Positions 1 through 5,882 of a stretch of DNA of 10,721 nucleotides are shown here, one piece after another. The notes beneath the pieces are model-generated. The model worked only from the letters and a program-made list of their open reading frames with translations. It had not been told where the DNA came from and did not search any database. A program made the position numbers and the translations under genes. Source of the stretch: Clostridiaceae bacterium (GTDB lineage: Bacteria; Bacillota; Clostridia; Saccharofermentanales; DTU023); assembly GCA_012798865.1 (NCBI GenBank), contig JAAZMK010000036.1, positions 1-10,721 of the forward strand, in the 5' to 3' direction. Numbering within the stretch: position 1 is the stretch's first letter; the number at the start of each line of letters is the position of its first letter.

Positions 1-1
1 C

Positions 2-499
2 CGCGAAAAGTTGTCACAACTCGAGGCGATTGAGAAGGGGTTAACGATTCACGATCCGACCGATTGTTTCGGAGACATCTTGGCGCGCCTGTTTAAGGAT
101 GGCTTCGATATGCTCGTGGCGTCCGAGGTCGTCTCGAAATGTGATCGCGTCACCGTCTCAAACGACCCCAGATGGTATGAGAGCGAGCAAGACGCAGATC
201 TTTACAAGACGCTGCTTGGCGACGCCGGTCACGCGCTCGGGCGGTGGGTATATTTGATCGATGCGCTCGATGATCTCGAGAGAGATCTCGCGAAGAATAA
301 TTGGAACCCGCTGTCAAAATTGGAGAACGGACGTGAAGTCGCCGAGAAGCGACTCATTGAGGCAGAGGAGACTGTTGACAGAAATCTCGCTCTTTTGACG
401 TATGAGCGATACGGCGGACTTGTGTATAATATCGTTACAATCGGCTTGCCCGCGACGCGTAGCCGTGTGATGCTTGGGGAACCTCTTCCCAACATCTAG
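2..499 (+). CDS. DUF5685 family protein, 5'-truncated by the window edge
   Basis: The frame is open to the left edge, so only about 165 C-terminal residues are seen and the true start lies outside. The TTG at 11 is an internal codon, not a convincing start. The segment LGRWVYLIDALDDLERD followed by an N-P pair (about 242-310) is what I recognise as the hallmark of DUF5685, a family I recall from Clostridia, usually next to a small J-domain gene as here. The Asp-rich DALDDLERD (Asp codons at 260, 269, 272, 284) sits in a predicted all-helical protein and resembles metal-binding Asp motifs of isoprenoid-synthase folds; that is inference only. The C-terminus YNIVTIGLPATRSRVMLG fits the family end. 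The stop is 22 bases before the next gene, suggesting an operon. Biochemical function is unknown. Confidence 0.72.
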   Translation, partial: REKLSQLEAIEKGLTIHDPTDCFGDILARLFKDGFDMLVASEVVSKCDRVTVSNDPRWYESEQDADLYKTLLGDAGHALGRWVYLIDALDDLERDLAKNNWNPLSKLENGREVAEKRLIEAEETVDRNLALLTYERYGGLVYNIVTIGLPATRSRVMLGEPLPNI

Positions 500-512
500 A
501 GCCTGAAAAATA

Positions 513-518
513 GAGGAG
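513..518 (+). promoter_or_regulatory. Ribosome binding site of the small J-domain gene
   Basis: GAGGAG lies 3 bases before a first ATG (522) and 6 bases before a second in-frame ATG (525). The second spacing is nearer the optimum, so the protein may begin at MSNNPY rather than MMSNNPY. Confidence 0.6.
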
Positions 519-521
519 TAA

Positions 522-923
522 ATGATGAGCAATAATCCATATTCCGTCCTCGGTATCTCTCCGGGAGCGTCCGAAGAAGAAGTCCGTACCGCGTATCGAG
601 AGCTTGTGCGCAAATACCATCCGGACCAGTTCCAAGATGAACGCGCAAAAGAACTTGCTGAAGCGAAAATGCGCGAAATTAATGCCGCGTACGACCAGAT
701 TACGCTCGGAAATGTCCAACAGACGACGCAACAGCATTCCGGTTGGGGGCACGGAGGTCGTCATTGGACGCATCATCAATCGCCATATGGCAATCCTCAA
801 AACCAATCTCCCTACTATCGCTCGAGCGGAAGCGAGGAATCGTGTTGTCAAACACTCTCATGTCTATGTTGTGCCGATTCTTGCTGTGAATGCATGGGCG
901 GCGATCTCTGCCTTTGCTGTTGA
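522..923 (+). CDS. Small J-domain protein with cysteine-rich C-terminal tail
   Basis: Residues 5-65 form a J domain: NPYSVLGISPGASEEEV, helix II with the HPD triad at 33-35, then INAAYDQI. J domains stimulate the ATPase of Hsp70/DnaK. There is no Gly/Phe region, CxxCxGxG zinc finger or client-binding beta domain, so this is a type III (class C) J-protein. A low-complexity His/Gln/Ser/Tyr linker (about 72-105) leads to a tail with 11 cysteines in residues 106-133 (108, 109, 114, 116, 117, 121, 122, 124, 130, 132, 133), including four CC pairs and the segment CCECMGGD. I recall similar tails on clostridial J-proteins beside DUF5685 genes. The tail could bind metal or an Fe-S cluster or be lipidated; the sequence does not decide. 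It lies between the DUF5685 gene and a membrane-protein gene, suggesting that it recruits DnaK to that unit. Confidence 0.85.
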   Translation: MMSNNPYSVLGISPGASEEEVRTAYRELVRKYHPDQFQDERAKELAEAKMREINAAYDQITLGNVQQTTQQHSGWGHGGRHWTHHQSPYGNPQNQSPYYRSSGSEESCCQTLSCLCCADSCCECMGGDLCLCC

Positions 924-930
924 TGTAGGT

Positions 931-1479
931 ATGGTGAGGAGAACGAACTCGTTTTCTTCCGGAACTGCTCAAATCGCATTGGGCGGAATCCTGTCGGCAC
1001 TTTGTTGGCTTTTTCTGATACTTGCCGGCGTAATGCCTACCGGTCGTTTCTTCCTTTTGACAATGGCATCGCTTGTTATTGTCGTCGCTTGTTTGGAGCT
1101 TGGACAGCGAGGCGCATTTATCGTCTACCTCGCCACGTCGGCTCTCGCCTTCGTATACCCCAACATCTTTACCGGTGTTATGTTTGCGCTTTGTTTCGGT
1201 TTTTTGCCGCAACTTATCGTATTTCTGCGCGTGAGAACCAGCACGTTCATCATGAGAGTCGTGACACACATCGTTATGTCAGCGATGGCGTTGGTCGCTC
1301 TTTTCGTTATCGGCATCGATCGTTTCGCATTTGGGCGATTTGAGCCGTCGAATCTCGTGATCGTCATACTCGTGATGGTCTCGTTGCAACTGTTTCTGCT
1401 TATCTATCACTATGTGTTGAGAGTATTTGAACGCTTCTACATGGATAGGATTTCACCCTGGTTGAGACGACGTTCGTAG
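931..1479 (+). CDS. Six-helix integral membrane protein, ECF S-component-like topology
   Basis: A 182-residue, strongly hydrophobic protein with about six predicted membrane helices, roughly residues 14-35, 36-57, 63-79, 80-101, 112-131 and 140-162. It ends in a basic tail, SPWLRRRS. The opening IALGGILSALCWLFLILAG followed by PTGRFFLL resembles small clostridial membrane proteins with the substrate-binding (S) subunit fold of ECF transporters, but I see no signature that names a substrate. The ATG at 931 is 7 bases after the J-gene stop with only a weak AGGT directly in front, so translation is probably coupled to the J-gene. The frame stays open upstream to 604, but that part lies inside the J-gene, is Arg-rich and looks non-coding. 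It is probably the third gene of the DUF5685/J-protein unit. Family assignment is tentative; membrane location is confident. Confidence 0.72.
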   Translation: MVRRTNSFSSGTAQIALGGILSALCWLFLILAGVMPTGRFFLLTMASLVIVVACLELGQRGAFIVYLATSALAFVYPNIFTGVMFALCFGFLPQLIVFLRVRTSTFIMRVVTHIVMSAMALVALFVIGIDRFAFGRFEPSNLVIVILVMVSLQLFLLIYHYVLRVFERFYMDRISPWLRRRS

Positions 1480-1526
1480 CGTCTGTACTACGTGCCGCGT
1501 CGACGATGCGCTGGAGAAGCTCGGCG

Positions 1527-3023
1527 CTATTCGTTTTTCTTTTCGCCGATTAGAATGGAGCGCGCCGTTCGGACGGTGTCCTCAAGTGTCATTAAACGTC
1601 GCCAATAGAGAAGCTTTTTGATTTCGCGGGCAATCGCGATCAGTAGGGAGAGCGACAGGATAATGGCAAGCACTATAATGCTGATGGCAAGATTCGGGTT
1701 GCGGACCATCTCTTGAATGCCGCGGCTAAGAAAAGTGTTAGTCGCTAAAATATCGGTATCAGAACCGACGCGCACTGGTATGCGCGTACCGTCCTTTAGA
1801 GTGAAGAGAACTTGTCCCGTCATGACGCCCTTCTGAACAGGTAGTGGATAAGGCGCGTTTCCTATGTATTCGAGTTTTGGTAAGAGAAAATGATCTGTTT
1901 TCGGATGGATGTAATCGACAGAATCGAGATACATCAAGGAAAACAGTTCGCCGTTTTCCGCAGCTTCCGGTGCCCCTGGGTATTTTTCTCCTGCGCGTGT
2001 AAGGATTGATTTTGTGTAGAAGGTGTCGATTTCCTGATAGAGCTGGAGTGTCGGCTGGATTAAGTTGACCTGATTAAGCGAAGCAGTCAATGTCATGATG
2101 GCGATGCCGTCGGGCGTTGTCCCGGAAGTAAGCGCAAGTGAATAGCGATTCGACATCATCAGCCAAGCGCTCGTGATGCGATTCTCGGTAAGCGTTCTGA
2201 ATCGGCTTGCCGGAGAGCGCATAGCGGCGACGCGGACACCGGTCTCGAGTGTCACCTGTATCAGTTCCTCTTGAAGGTTAAGTATGTTCTTTGCGCGAGC
2301 GTTCGCCTGTATGGCGGCAAAGAGGCGTGCTGCGTCCCGGAGCGTCGTCTTGGCAGTCGCGACCCTGTCTGCCGCCTCGGGAAGTGTCGGTACGCCAGGG
2401 GTATTCAGGGCGTTGTACTCATCTAATGCAACTATAGCATCGGCAATCTCGCTCGGTGGCTCCGATTCCCGCTCTGCTCGCGCCACGTCACACGCGAAGA
2501 AAGTCGTCTGGTTCATGCCGAGCATCGCGGCTGTTTTCTGCATTTCCGTGATGAAGTTCTCTTTTGATTCCGCCATCTTTTCGGCGAGCGCAACGGCAGC
2601 GGCGTCCGATTGCTGACATATCATGCGCAGCAACATATACCGAATCGGAAAGGAATCGCCTTCCTTTAAAGGAATATCAATCGCGCTTTCATGCTCGGCG
2701 AGTCTTGCCGTTTCTTTCCCGATGACGATCATGGCGTCAACGGCGAGGCGCTCCGAAGCGAGATACAGAGTCATGAGGCGCGAGACAGCGGGAATTTCCA
2801 AAACGCATTCACTATTCCTTGCGTAAAGCTCCGACCGGAGAGAGGAGTCGAGCGTAAGTACGGCAGGCAATCTAAGTGACGGCTCAAAACCATCGCTGAT
2901 CAAAATCTCCGACGGATCTGTCGCAGATTGACTGTTTGCGTAAACTCCGGGTTGCGAAGGGAGCAGGCAGAAAAAAAGCAGGGCGCACAGCAATGCGACG
3001 ATAACCGACCGTTTAAGCGACAA
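1527..3023 (-). CDS. PBP5/DacF-like carboxypeptidase homologue with degenerate active site
   Basis: About 498 residues from the chosen TTG (3023), which gives a typical signal peptide: MSLKR, a hydrophobic core, then VYA-N at 27-30. In-frame GTGs at 3044 and 3068 are alternatives; none has a strong ribosome site. The layout follows low-molecular-weight D-Ala-D-Ala carboxypeptidases: a catalytic-like domain (about 40-330), a PBP5_C-like beta domain with PLPVQKGVMTGQVLF, then a membrane helix (about 444-465) and a basic 33-residue tail. These enzymes trim D-Ala from peptidoglycan stem peptides outside the membrane. All three active-site motifs are altered: SxxK reads AVSR (79-82, before LMT), SxN reads QSD (138-140, before AAAVALAE), and KTG reads TSG (299-301, before TTPDG). 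The Ser nucleophile and general-base Lys are absent, so activity is unlikely. The frame is intact and the domains preserved, arguing for a maintained non-catalytic role. It is divergent from the M28 gene and convergent with the membrane-protein gene. Confidence 0.78.
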   Translation of the reverse strand: MSLKRSVIVALLCALLFFCLLPSQPGVYANSQSATDPSEILISDGFEPSLRLPAVLTLDSSLRSELYARNSECVLEIPAVSRLMTLYLASERLAVDAMIVIGKETARLAEHESAIDIPLKEGDSFPIRYMLLRMICQQSDAAAVALAEKMAESKENFITEMQKTAAMLGMNQTTFFACDVARAERESEPPSEIADAIVALDEYNALNTPGVPTLPEAADRVATAKTTLRDAARLFAAIQANARAKNILNLQEELIQVTLETGVRVAAMRSPASRFRTLTENRITSAWLMMSNRYSLALTSGTTPDGIAIMTLTASLNQVNLIQPTLQLYQEIDTFYTKSILTRAGEKYPGAPEAAENGELFSLMYLDSVDYIHPKTDHFLLPKLEYIGNAPYPLPVQKGVMTGQVLFTLKDGTRIPVRVGSDTDILATNTFLSRGIQEMVRNPNLAISIIVLAIILSLSLLIAIAREIKKLLYWRRLMTLEDTVRTARSILIGEKKNE

Positions 3024-3074
3024 CGGAGATAATCCAGAAAACACCGATTGTAAGCAGATTCTGTTCACATCCAG

Positions 3075-3083
3075 ATCATACCA
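3075..3083 (-). promoter_or_regulatory. Candidate extended -10 promoter for the PBP5-like gene
   Basis: On the minus strand the sequence reads TGG-TATGAT, a TGn extended -10 with five of six matches to TATAAT. No good -35 lies 16-18 bases upstream, which extended -10 promoters tolerate. Transcription would start near 3068, leaving about 45 bases before the TTG at 3023 and making the far-upstream starts of this frame implausible. Confidence 0.4.
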
Positions 3084-3102
3084 CAGCCTCCGTTTGATCA
3101 GC

Positions 3103-3130
3103 GTGAAAGGTGCGATGTGTATGATACAAT
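3103..3130 (+). promoter_or_regulatory. Candidate extended -10 promoter for the M28-like gene
   Basis: GTGAAA (3103-3108; four of six to TTGACA), a 16-base spacer ending in TGA, then TACAAT (3125-3130; five of six). The TGn before the -10 strengthens it. Initiation near 3137 would leave a leader of about 55 bases before the ATG at 3193. It lies within 50 bases of the divergent minus-strand candidate, so the two genes could be co-regulated. Confidence 0.4.
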
Positions 3131-3192
3131 TACCTTGGTGTTTTAGGCGCGCATACGTCGCTGAACACACGTTAGTAATTGAAAAGGCAGGC

Positions 3193-4503
3193 ATGTCTCG
3201 ACAGATGAATCGGTCTTCACATAGAACACTTTTTCTTCGAGTATTCTCGCTCGTTCTCATGACGTTTGTTGTTTTGACCGCTGTGGCCTGTTCCGAGCGG
3301 GATGATAGTGAAACTGTGCGCATTGCGGACTATGGTAATAGCGGTGCCGATTTCGCACGAGAACTTGCTCTCCGCTACCCAAGGCGTGAGGCATATTCCG
3401 ATCAGGAAAAGATGGCGTCCGGCTATATCGCTGACCGGTTGACGGAGATGGGCTATAGTCCCGAGATTCAAGATTTCACCGCTGTCGATGATGACGGCAG
3501 TTCCAAATCTTCGCAGAATGTCATTGTTCATCTTGATGGTTACGGTTTTCGCTATGCGCCGAAGACAAAGGATACGGGAGACCAGACACCGGACAAGCGC
3601 AAGGATGACCTTATTATGGTTGTTGGTGCGCACTACGATACTCCTTCTGTCAGCATTGAACCGGGTGAAGATGGCGTTACGGAGCCTGTCGTTGCCGACG
3701 GTATTCATGATAATGCGTCGGGAGTCGCCGCCGTGATGACGGCGGCAAGGATCATGCGTGAAGTGAAGCCGGGTTACGATGTCATATTCGTTTTTTTCGG
3801 TGCGGGAACCGCTTCCTACACCGGTGCGAAACACTTCCTGAGCGCGCTGGCGGCGGAGGAACGTTCGCGAATCGATGTGATGGTCAACGTCGGTCCGATT
3901 TTTGCCGGCGACAAAGTCTATGCACATGCGGGACATAACTCGGTGACTGGCGGAGAATACAAAAACTACGCCAAGCGGAGAAAACTCTACCAAATGACCG
4001 ATATTTTCTTTGAATACAAGCTCAATACGCGAAACGGATACGCCATCTATACGAATCAAGCTTCTTTTCTCGCTGAGACGACCCACGGAACGAGAGGTAT
4101 TTTCCGCGAATGGACTACAAAGCTGTCCGATCACACGCCGTTTGATAAAGCAGGCATTCCCGTTATTTTTATGGAGTCGGGCGAGTACCGCGTTAAGTCC
4201 GTATCGGAAGTCGGACTGGAGAGTAAAAACCCTTTGTTTATTTCATCGAACGGTGTTATTTCCGGAACTCAATTCGACCGTACGAGCACGCTCGAAGAAC
4301 TTTTCAAGGATATGGAGGAGCAAAGAGCGCGGCAGACGTTGCCGGTCGATTGGGAGAATTTGGAGGAAGAGACGGACGAGAGTGACGACGGAACCGAACA
4401 AAAACGTATTCCGCGCTTACCGTTGCGCGTGAATAATACGGCTTTTGTGATCGTCCAGTTGGCTCGGAAGGGACCGCTCGATTATGAATTTGACGGATCA
4501 TGA
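3193..4503 (+). CDS. M28-family zinc peptidase homologue, putative lipoprotein, catalytic Glu pair missing
   Basis: 436 residues from the ATG at 3193, behind AAAGG (3183-3187) with 5-base spacing. This start gives a basic N-terminus, a hydrophobic stretch (13-32) and a lipobox-like AVAC with Cys33, so the protein is probably a lipoprotein on the outer face of the membrane. The M28 fold shows in GAHYDTPS (His147, Asp149), the bridging Asp173 in HDNASG, and SDHTPFDKAGIPVIF (His314). M28 enzymes are co-catalytic di-zinc amino- or carboxypeptidases. Two usual elements are changed. The Glu-Glu of F-G-A-E-E (general base and a zinc ligand) is Gly205-Thr206 in FFGAGTASYTGAKHFL, and the Asp of N-L-D-M is Val233 in VNVGP. 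Three of five metal ligands remain, so peptidase activity is doubtful. An acidic C-terminal extension (about 370-436) follows the core. Its end overlaps hemW by 20 bases. Confidence 0.8.
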   Translation: MSRQMNRSSHRTLFLRVFSLVLMTFVVLTAVACSERDDSETVRIADYGNSGADFARELALRYPRREAYSDQEKMASGYIADRLTEMGYSPEIQDFTAVDDDGSSKSSQNVIVHLDGYGFRYAPKTKDTGDQTPDKRKDDLIMVVGAHYDTPSVSIEPGEDGVTEPVVADGIHDNASGVAAVMTAARIMREVKPGYDVIFVFFGAGTASYTGAKHFLSALAAEERSRIDVMVNVGPIFAGDKVYAHAGHNSVTGGEYKNYAKRRKLYQMTDIFFEYKLNTRNGYAIYTNQASFLAETTHGTRGIFREWTTKLSDHTPFDKAGIPVIFMESGEYRVKSVSEVGLESKNPLFISSNGVISGTQFDRTSTLEELFKDMEEQRARQTLPVDWENLEEETDESDDGTEQKRIPRLPLRVNNTAFVIVQLARKGPLDYEFDGS

Positions 4504-5737
4504 ACCTCTATGGATGATGCCATCGACATATGCTGCGAGGAGGATTGTCTCCTCGCTTTACATTCACGTTCCATTTTGTCATAGTAAGTGCGCTTACTGT
4601 GACTTTTTTTCGATCGCCGGGGCGGACGATGATCTAATCGACGCTTGGCACGGCGGCATTAGGTATGAGCTTCAGCGCATCGGTGAGGAGGCTGAATGTC
4701 ATGGCGTTGTGATTGCTCCGCTTGAAACGATCTATTTCGGCGGCGGCACACCGTCATTTCTGGACTCCGATATCATCGAATCGATTATCACATATGCAAA
4801 GACGCTTTTTGGACTGAGCGATTGTTGTGATATCACGCTTGAGACCAATCCGGAATCGATTGTCGGAAATTTGACATGTGTCGATAATAAACACGGCGAA
4901 GAAGTCGTAGATCGATGGGTCGAGGCGGGTGTCAATCGCATCAGCTTCGGTCTCCAGTCTGCGAACGATTCTCTTTTGCGACTCTCCCAACGGCGCCATA
5001 CGCTTGAACAGGCAATTGAAGCAGTGAACATCGCGTCGGATGCGGGTATTCGCGATATTTCCGTCGATTTAATGACAGGGCTGCCGACCCAAACGGTCGA
5101 GGACATCGACTATGCGCTTCAGACTGTCGCTCAACTGCCTGTCAATCACGTTTCTTCCTATGCACTGACCGTAGAGAAGGGGACGCCGTTTCACCGTTTT
5201 CAAGCTGAACATCCGGAGTGTTTCCCTGACGATGACGCGGAGCGTCTGATGAATCGTCGACTGACGGAAGGACTTCTTGAACTTGGTTTCGCACACTATG
5301 AGCTCAGTAATTATGCGTTTCCCGGCGCGGAATCGAAGCACAACCTCGTGTATTGGCATGCCGATCCTTATCTGGCGGCAGGTCCTGCCGCCGCAAGTTA
5401 CATGGGCGGGATAAGGCGCTGCAACCACGACTCAATCGAGCGTTGGCTATCCAATGTCCGTGACGCGGCGCAGGGTCCTTACGGGCAAGCGATCGTCGAG
5501 GAGGTCGTCGACGAGAAGTCCGCCCGCATCGAGACGATGATTCTCGGTTTGAGATTGTTACGGGGCGTCTCGCGTTCTTGTTTCAAATGTCGACACGAAA
5601 TCGACTGCGTTGAATTGTTCGGCGAAGAGATCGCGCACTTCGAGGAGACGGGGCTTCTTGAGTGTACGGAGGATGCGGTCCGTTTGTCGTCAAGCGGGCT
5701 CGATTTTGCCGATTTAGTCGTCCGCGCTTTTCTCTAA
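4484..5737 (+). CDS. hemW: Radical SAM heme chaperone HemW (HemN-like)
   Basis: 417 residues. The radical SAM cluster motif is C-H-S-K-C-A-Y-C at Cys32, Cys36 and Cys39, directly followed by D-F as in HemW rather than the extra Cys of HemN. The glycine motif YFGGGTPS is at 84-91, with NRISFGLQS further on and the family segment HYELSNYA plus HNLVYW near residues 275-295. The C-terminal HemN_C-like part is present. HemW binds heme and is thought to insert it into target proteins; many homologues were misnamed coproporphyrinogen III oxidase. In place of the usual G-A-H-S stretch the protein has PAAAS, a local deviation. ATG 4484 has AAGGGA about 10 bases upstream; ATGs at 4514 and 4517 would give an N-terminus closer to the typical family start. 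hemW directly upstream of hrcA is the common Bacillota order. Confidence 0.88.
   Translation: MNLTDHEPLWMMPSTYAARRIVSSLYIHVPFCHSKCAYCDFFSIAGADDDLIDAWHGGIRYELQRIGEEAECHGVVIAPLETIYFGGGTPSFLDSDIIESIITYAKTLFGLSDCCDITLETNPESIVGNLTCVDNKHGEEVVDRWVEAGVNRISFGLQSANDSLLRLSQRRHTLEQAIEAVNIASDAGIRDISVDLMTGLPTQTVEDIDYALQTVAQLPVNHVSSYALTVEKGTPFHRFQAEHPECFPDDDAERLMNRRLTEGLLELGFAHYELSNYAFPGAESKHNLVYWHADPYLAAGPAAASYMGGIRRCNHDSIERWLSNVRDAAQGPYGQAIVEEVVDEKSARIETMILGLRLLRGVSRSCFKCRHEIDCVELFGEEIAHFEETGLLECTEDAVRLSSSGLDFADLVVRAFL
4536..4555 (+). repeat. Short perfect inverted repeat in the 5' end of hemW
   Basis: CGAGGAG (4536-4542) and CTCCTCG (4549-4555) form a 7-bp stem with a 6-base loop GATTGT. The left arm is itself ribosome-site-like, but no in-frame start codon follows at a useful distance. 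It may be chance within coding sequence. Confidence 0.35.
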
Positions 5738-5802
5738 TCGAACGCTGATTCTATTTCTTCTCAATTGTTCACGGCGTTGTCACGTTCGATACGTTGTCTT
5801 TA

Positions 5803-5831
5803 TTGACACTCCATTTTAAAGATGTTATCTT
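5803..5831 (+). promoter_or_regulatory. Sigma-A-type promoter of the hrcA heat-shock operon
   Basis: A perfect -35 TTGACA (5803-5808), a 17-base spacer, and -10 TATCTT (5826-5831), with an upstream TG (5823-5824) giving an extended -10. Initiation is predicted near 5838, inside the CIRCE operator just downstream, the classical arrangement for HrcA repression. Confidence 0.8.
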
Positions 5832-5835
5832 TGAA

Positions 5836-5862
5836 TTAGCACTCGAAGTGCTCGAGTGCCAG
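5836..5862 (+). promoter_or_regulatory. CIRCE operator (HrcA binding site)
   Basis: The left arm TTAGCACTC (5836-5844) is a perfect consensus match, followed by the standard 9-base spacer GAAGTGCTC and right arm GAGTGCCAG (5854-5862). The right arm keeps GAGTGC but has CAG instead of TAA. HrcA binds this element at normal temperature and blocks the overlapping promoter. The spacer also completes a nested inverted repeat, AGCACT-CGA-AGTGCT (5838-5852). Confidence 0.9.
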
Positions 5863-5868
5863 AACAAG

Positions 5869-5874
5869 AAAGGA
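5869..5874 (+). promoter_or_regulatory. Ribosome binding site deciding the hrcA start
   Basis: AAAGGA with an 8-base spacer to ATG 5883. This fixes the start there and excludes the in-frame GTG at 5856, which lies inside the CIRCE right arm. Confidence 0.75.
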
Positions 5875-5882
5875 CAAGCGAC

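Noticed and set aside
604..930. N-terminal extension of the membrane-protein frame into the J-domain gene
   Set aside because: The stretch is Arg/Asn-rich, lies in another frame of a clear J-domain gene and lacks a ribosome site; the hydrophobic protein begins sensibly at ATG 931.
1475..1492. CGTAG/CTACG hairpin as terminator between the convergent genes
   Set aside because: Only a 5-bp stem with an 8-base loop and no T-run on either strand.
3024..3323. Longer start for the PBP5-like gene, up to 3323
   Set aside because: It would bury the signal peptide behind about 100 unrelated residues and overlap the divergent M28 gene on the opposite strand; an extended -10 candidate at 3075-3083 also argues for a downstream start.
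3217..4134. Long antisense open frame opposite the M28 gene
   Set aside because: Its Arg/His-rich translation has no recognisable motif; the plus strand carries clear M28 motifs in the same region.
5856..5882. GTG start of hrcA at 5856
   Set aside because: It lies inside the CIRCE right arm; AAAGGA at proper spacing supports ATG 5883, which opens the typical HrcA N-terminus.
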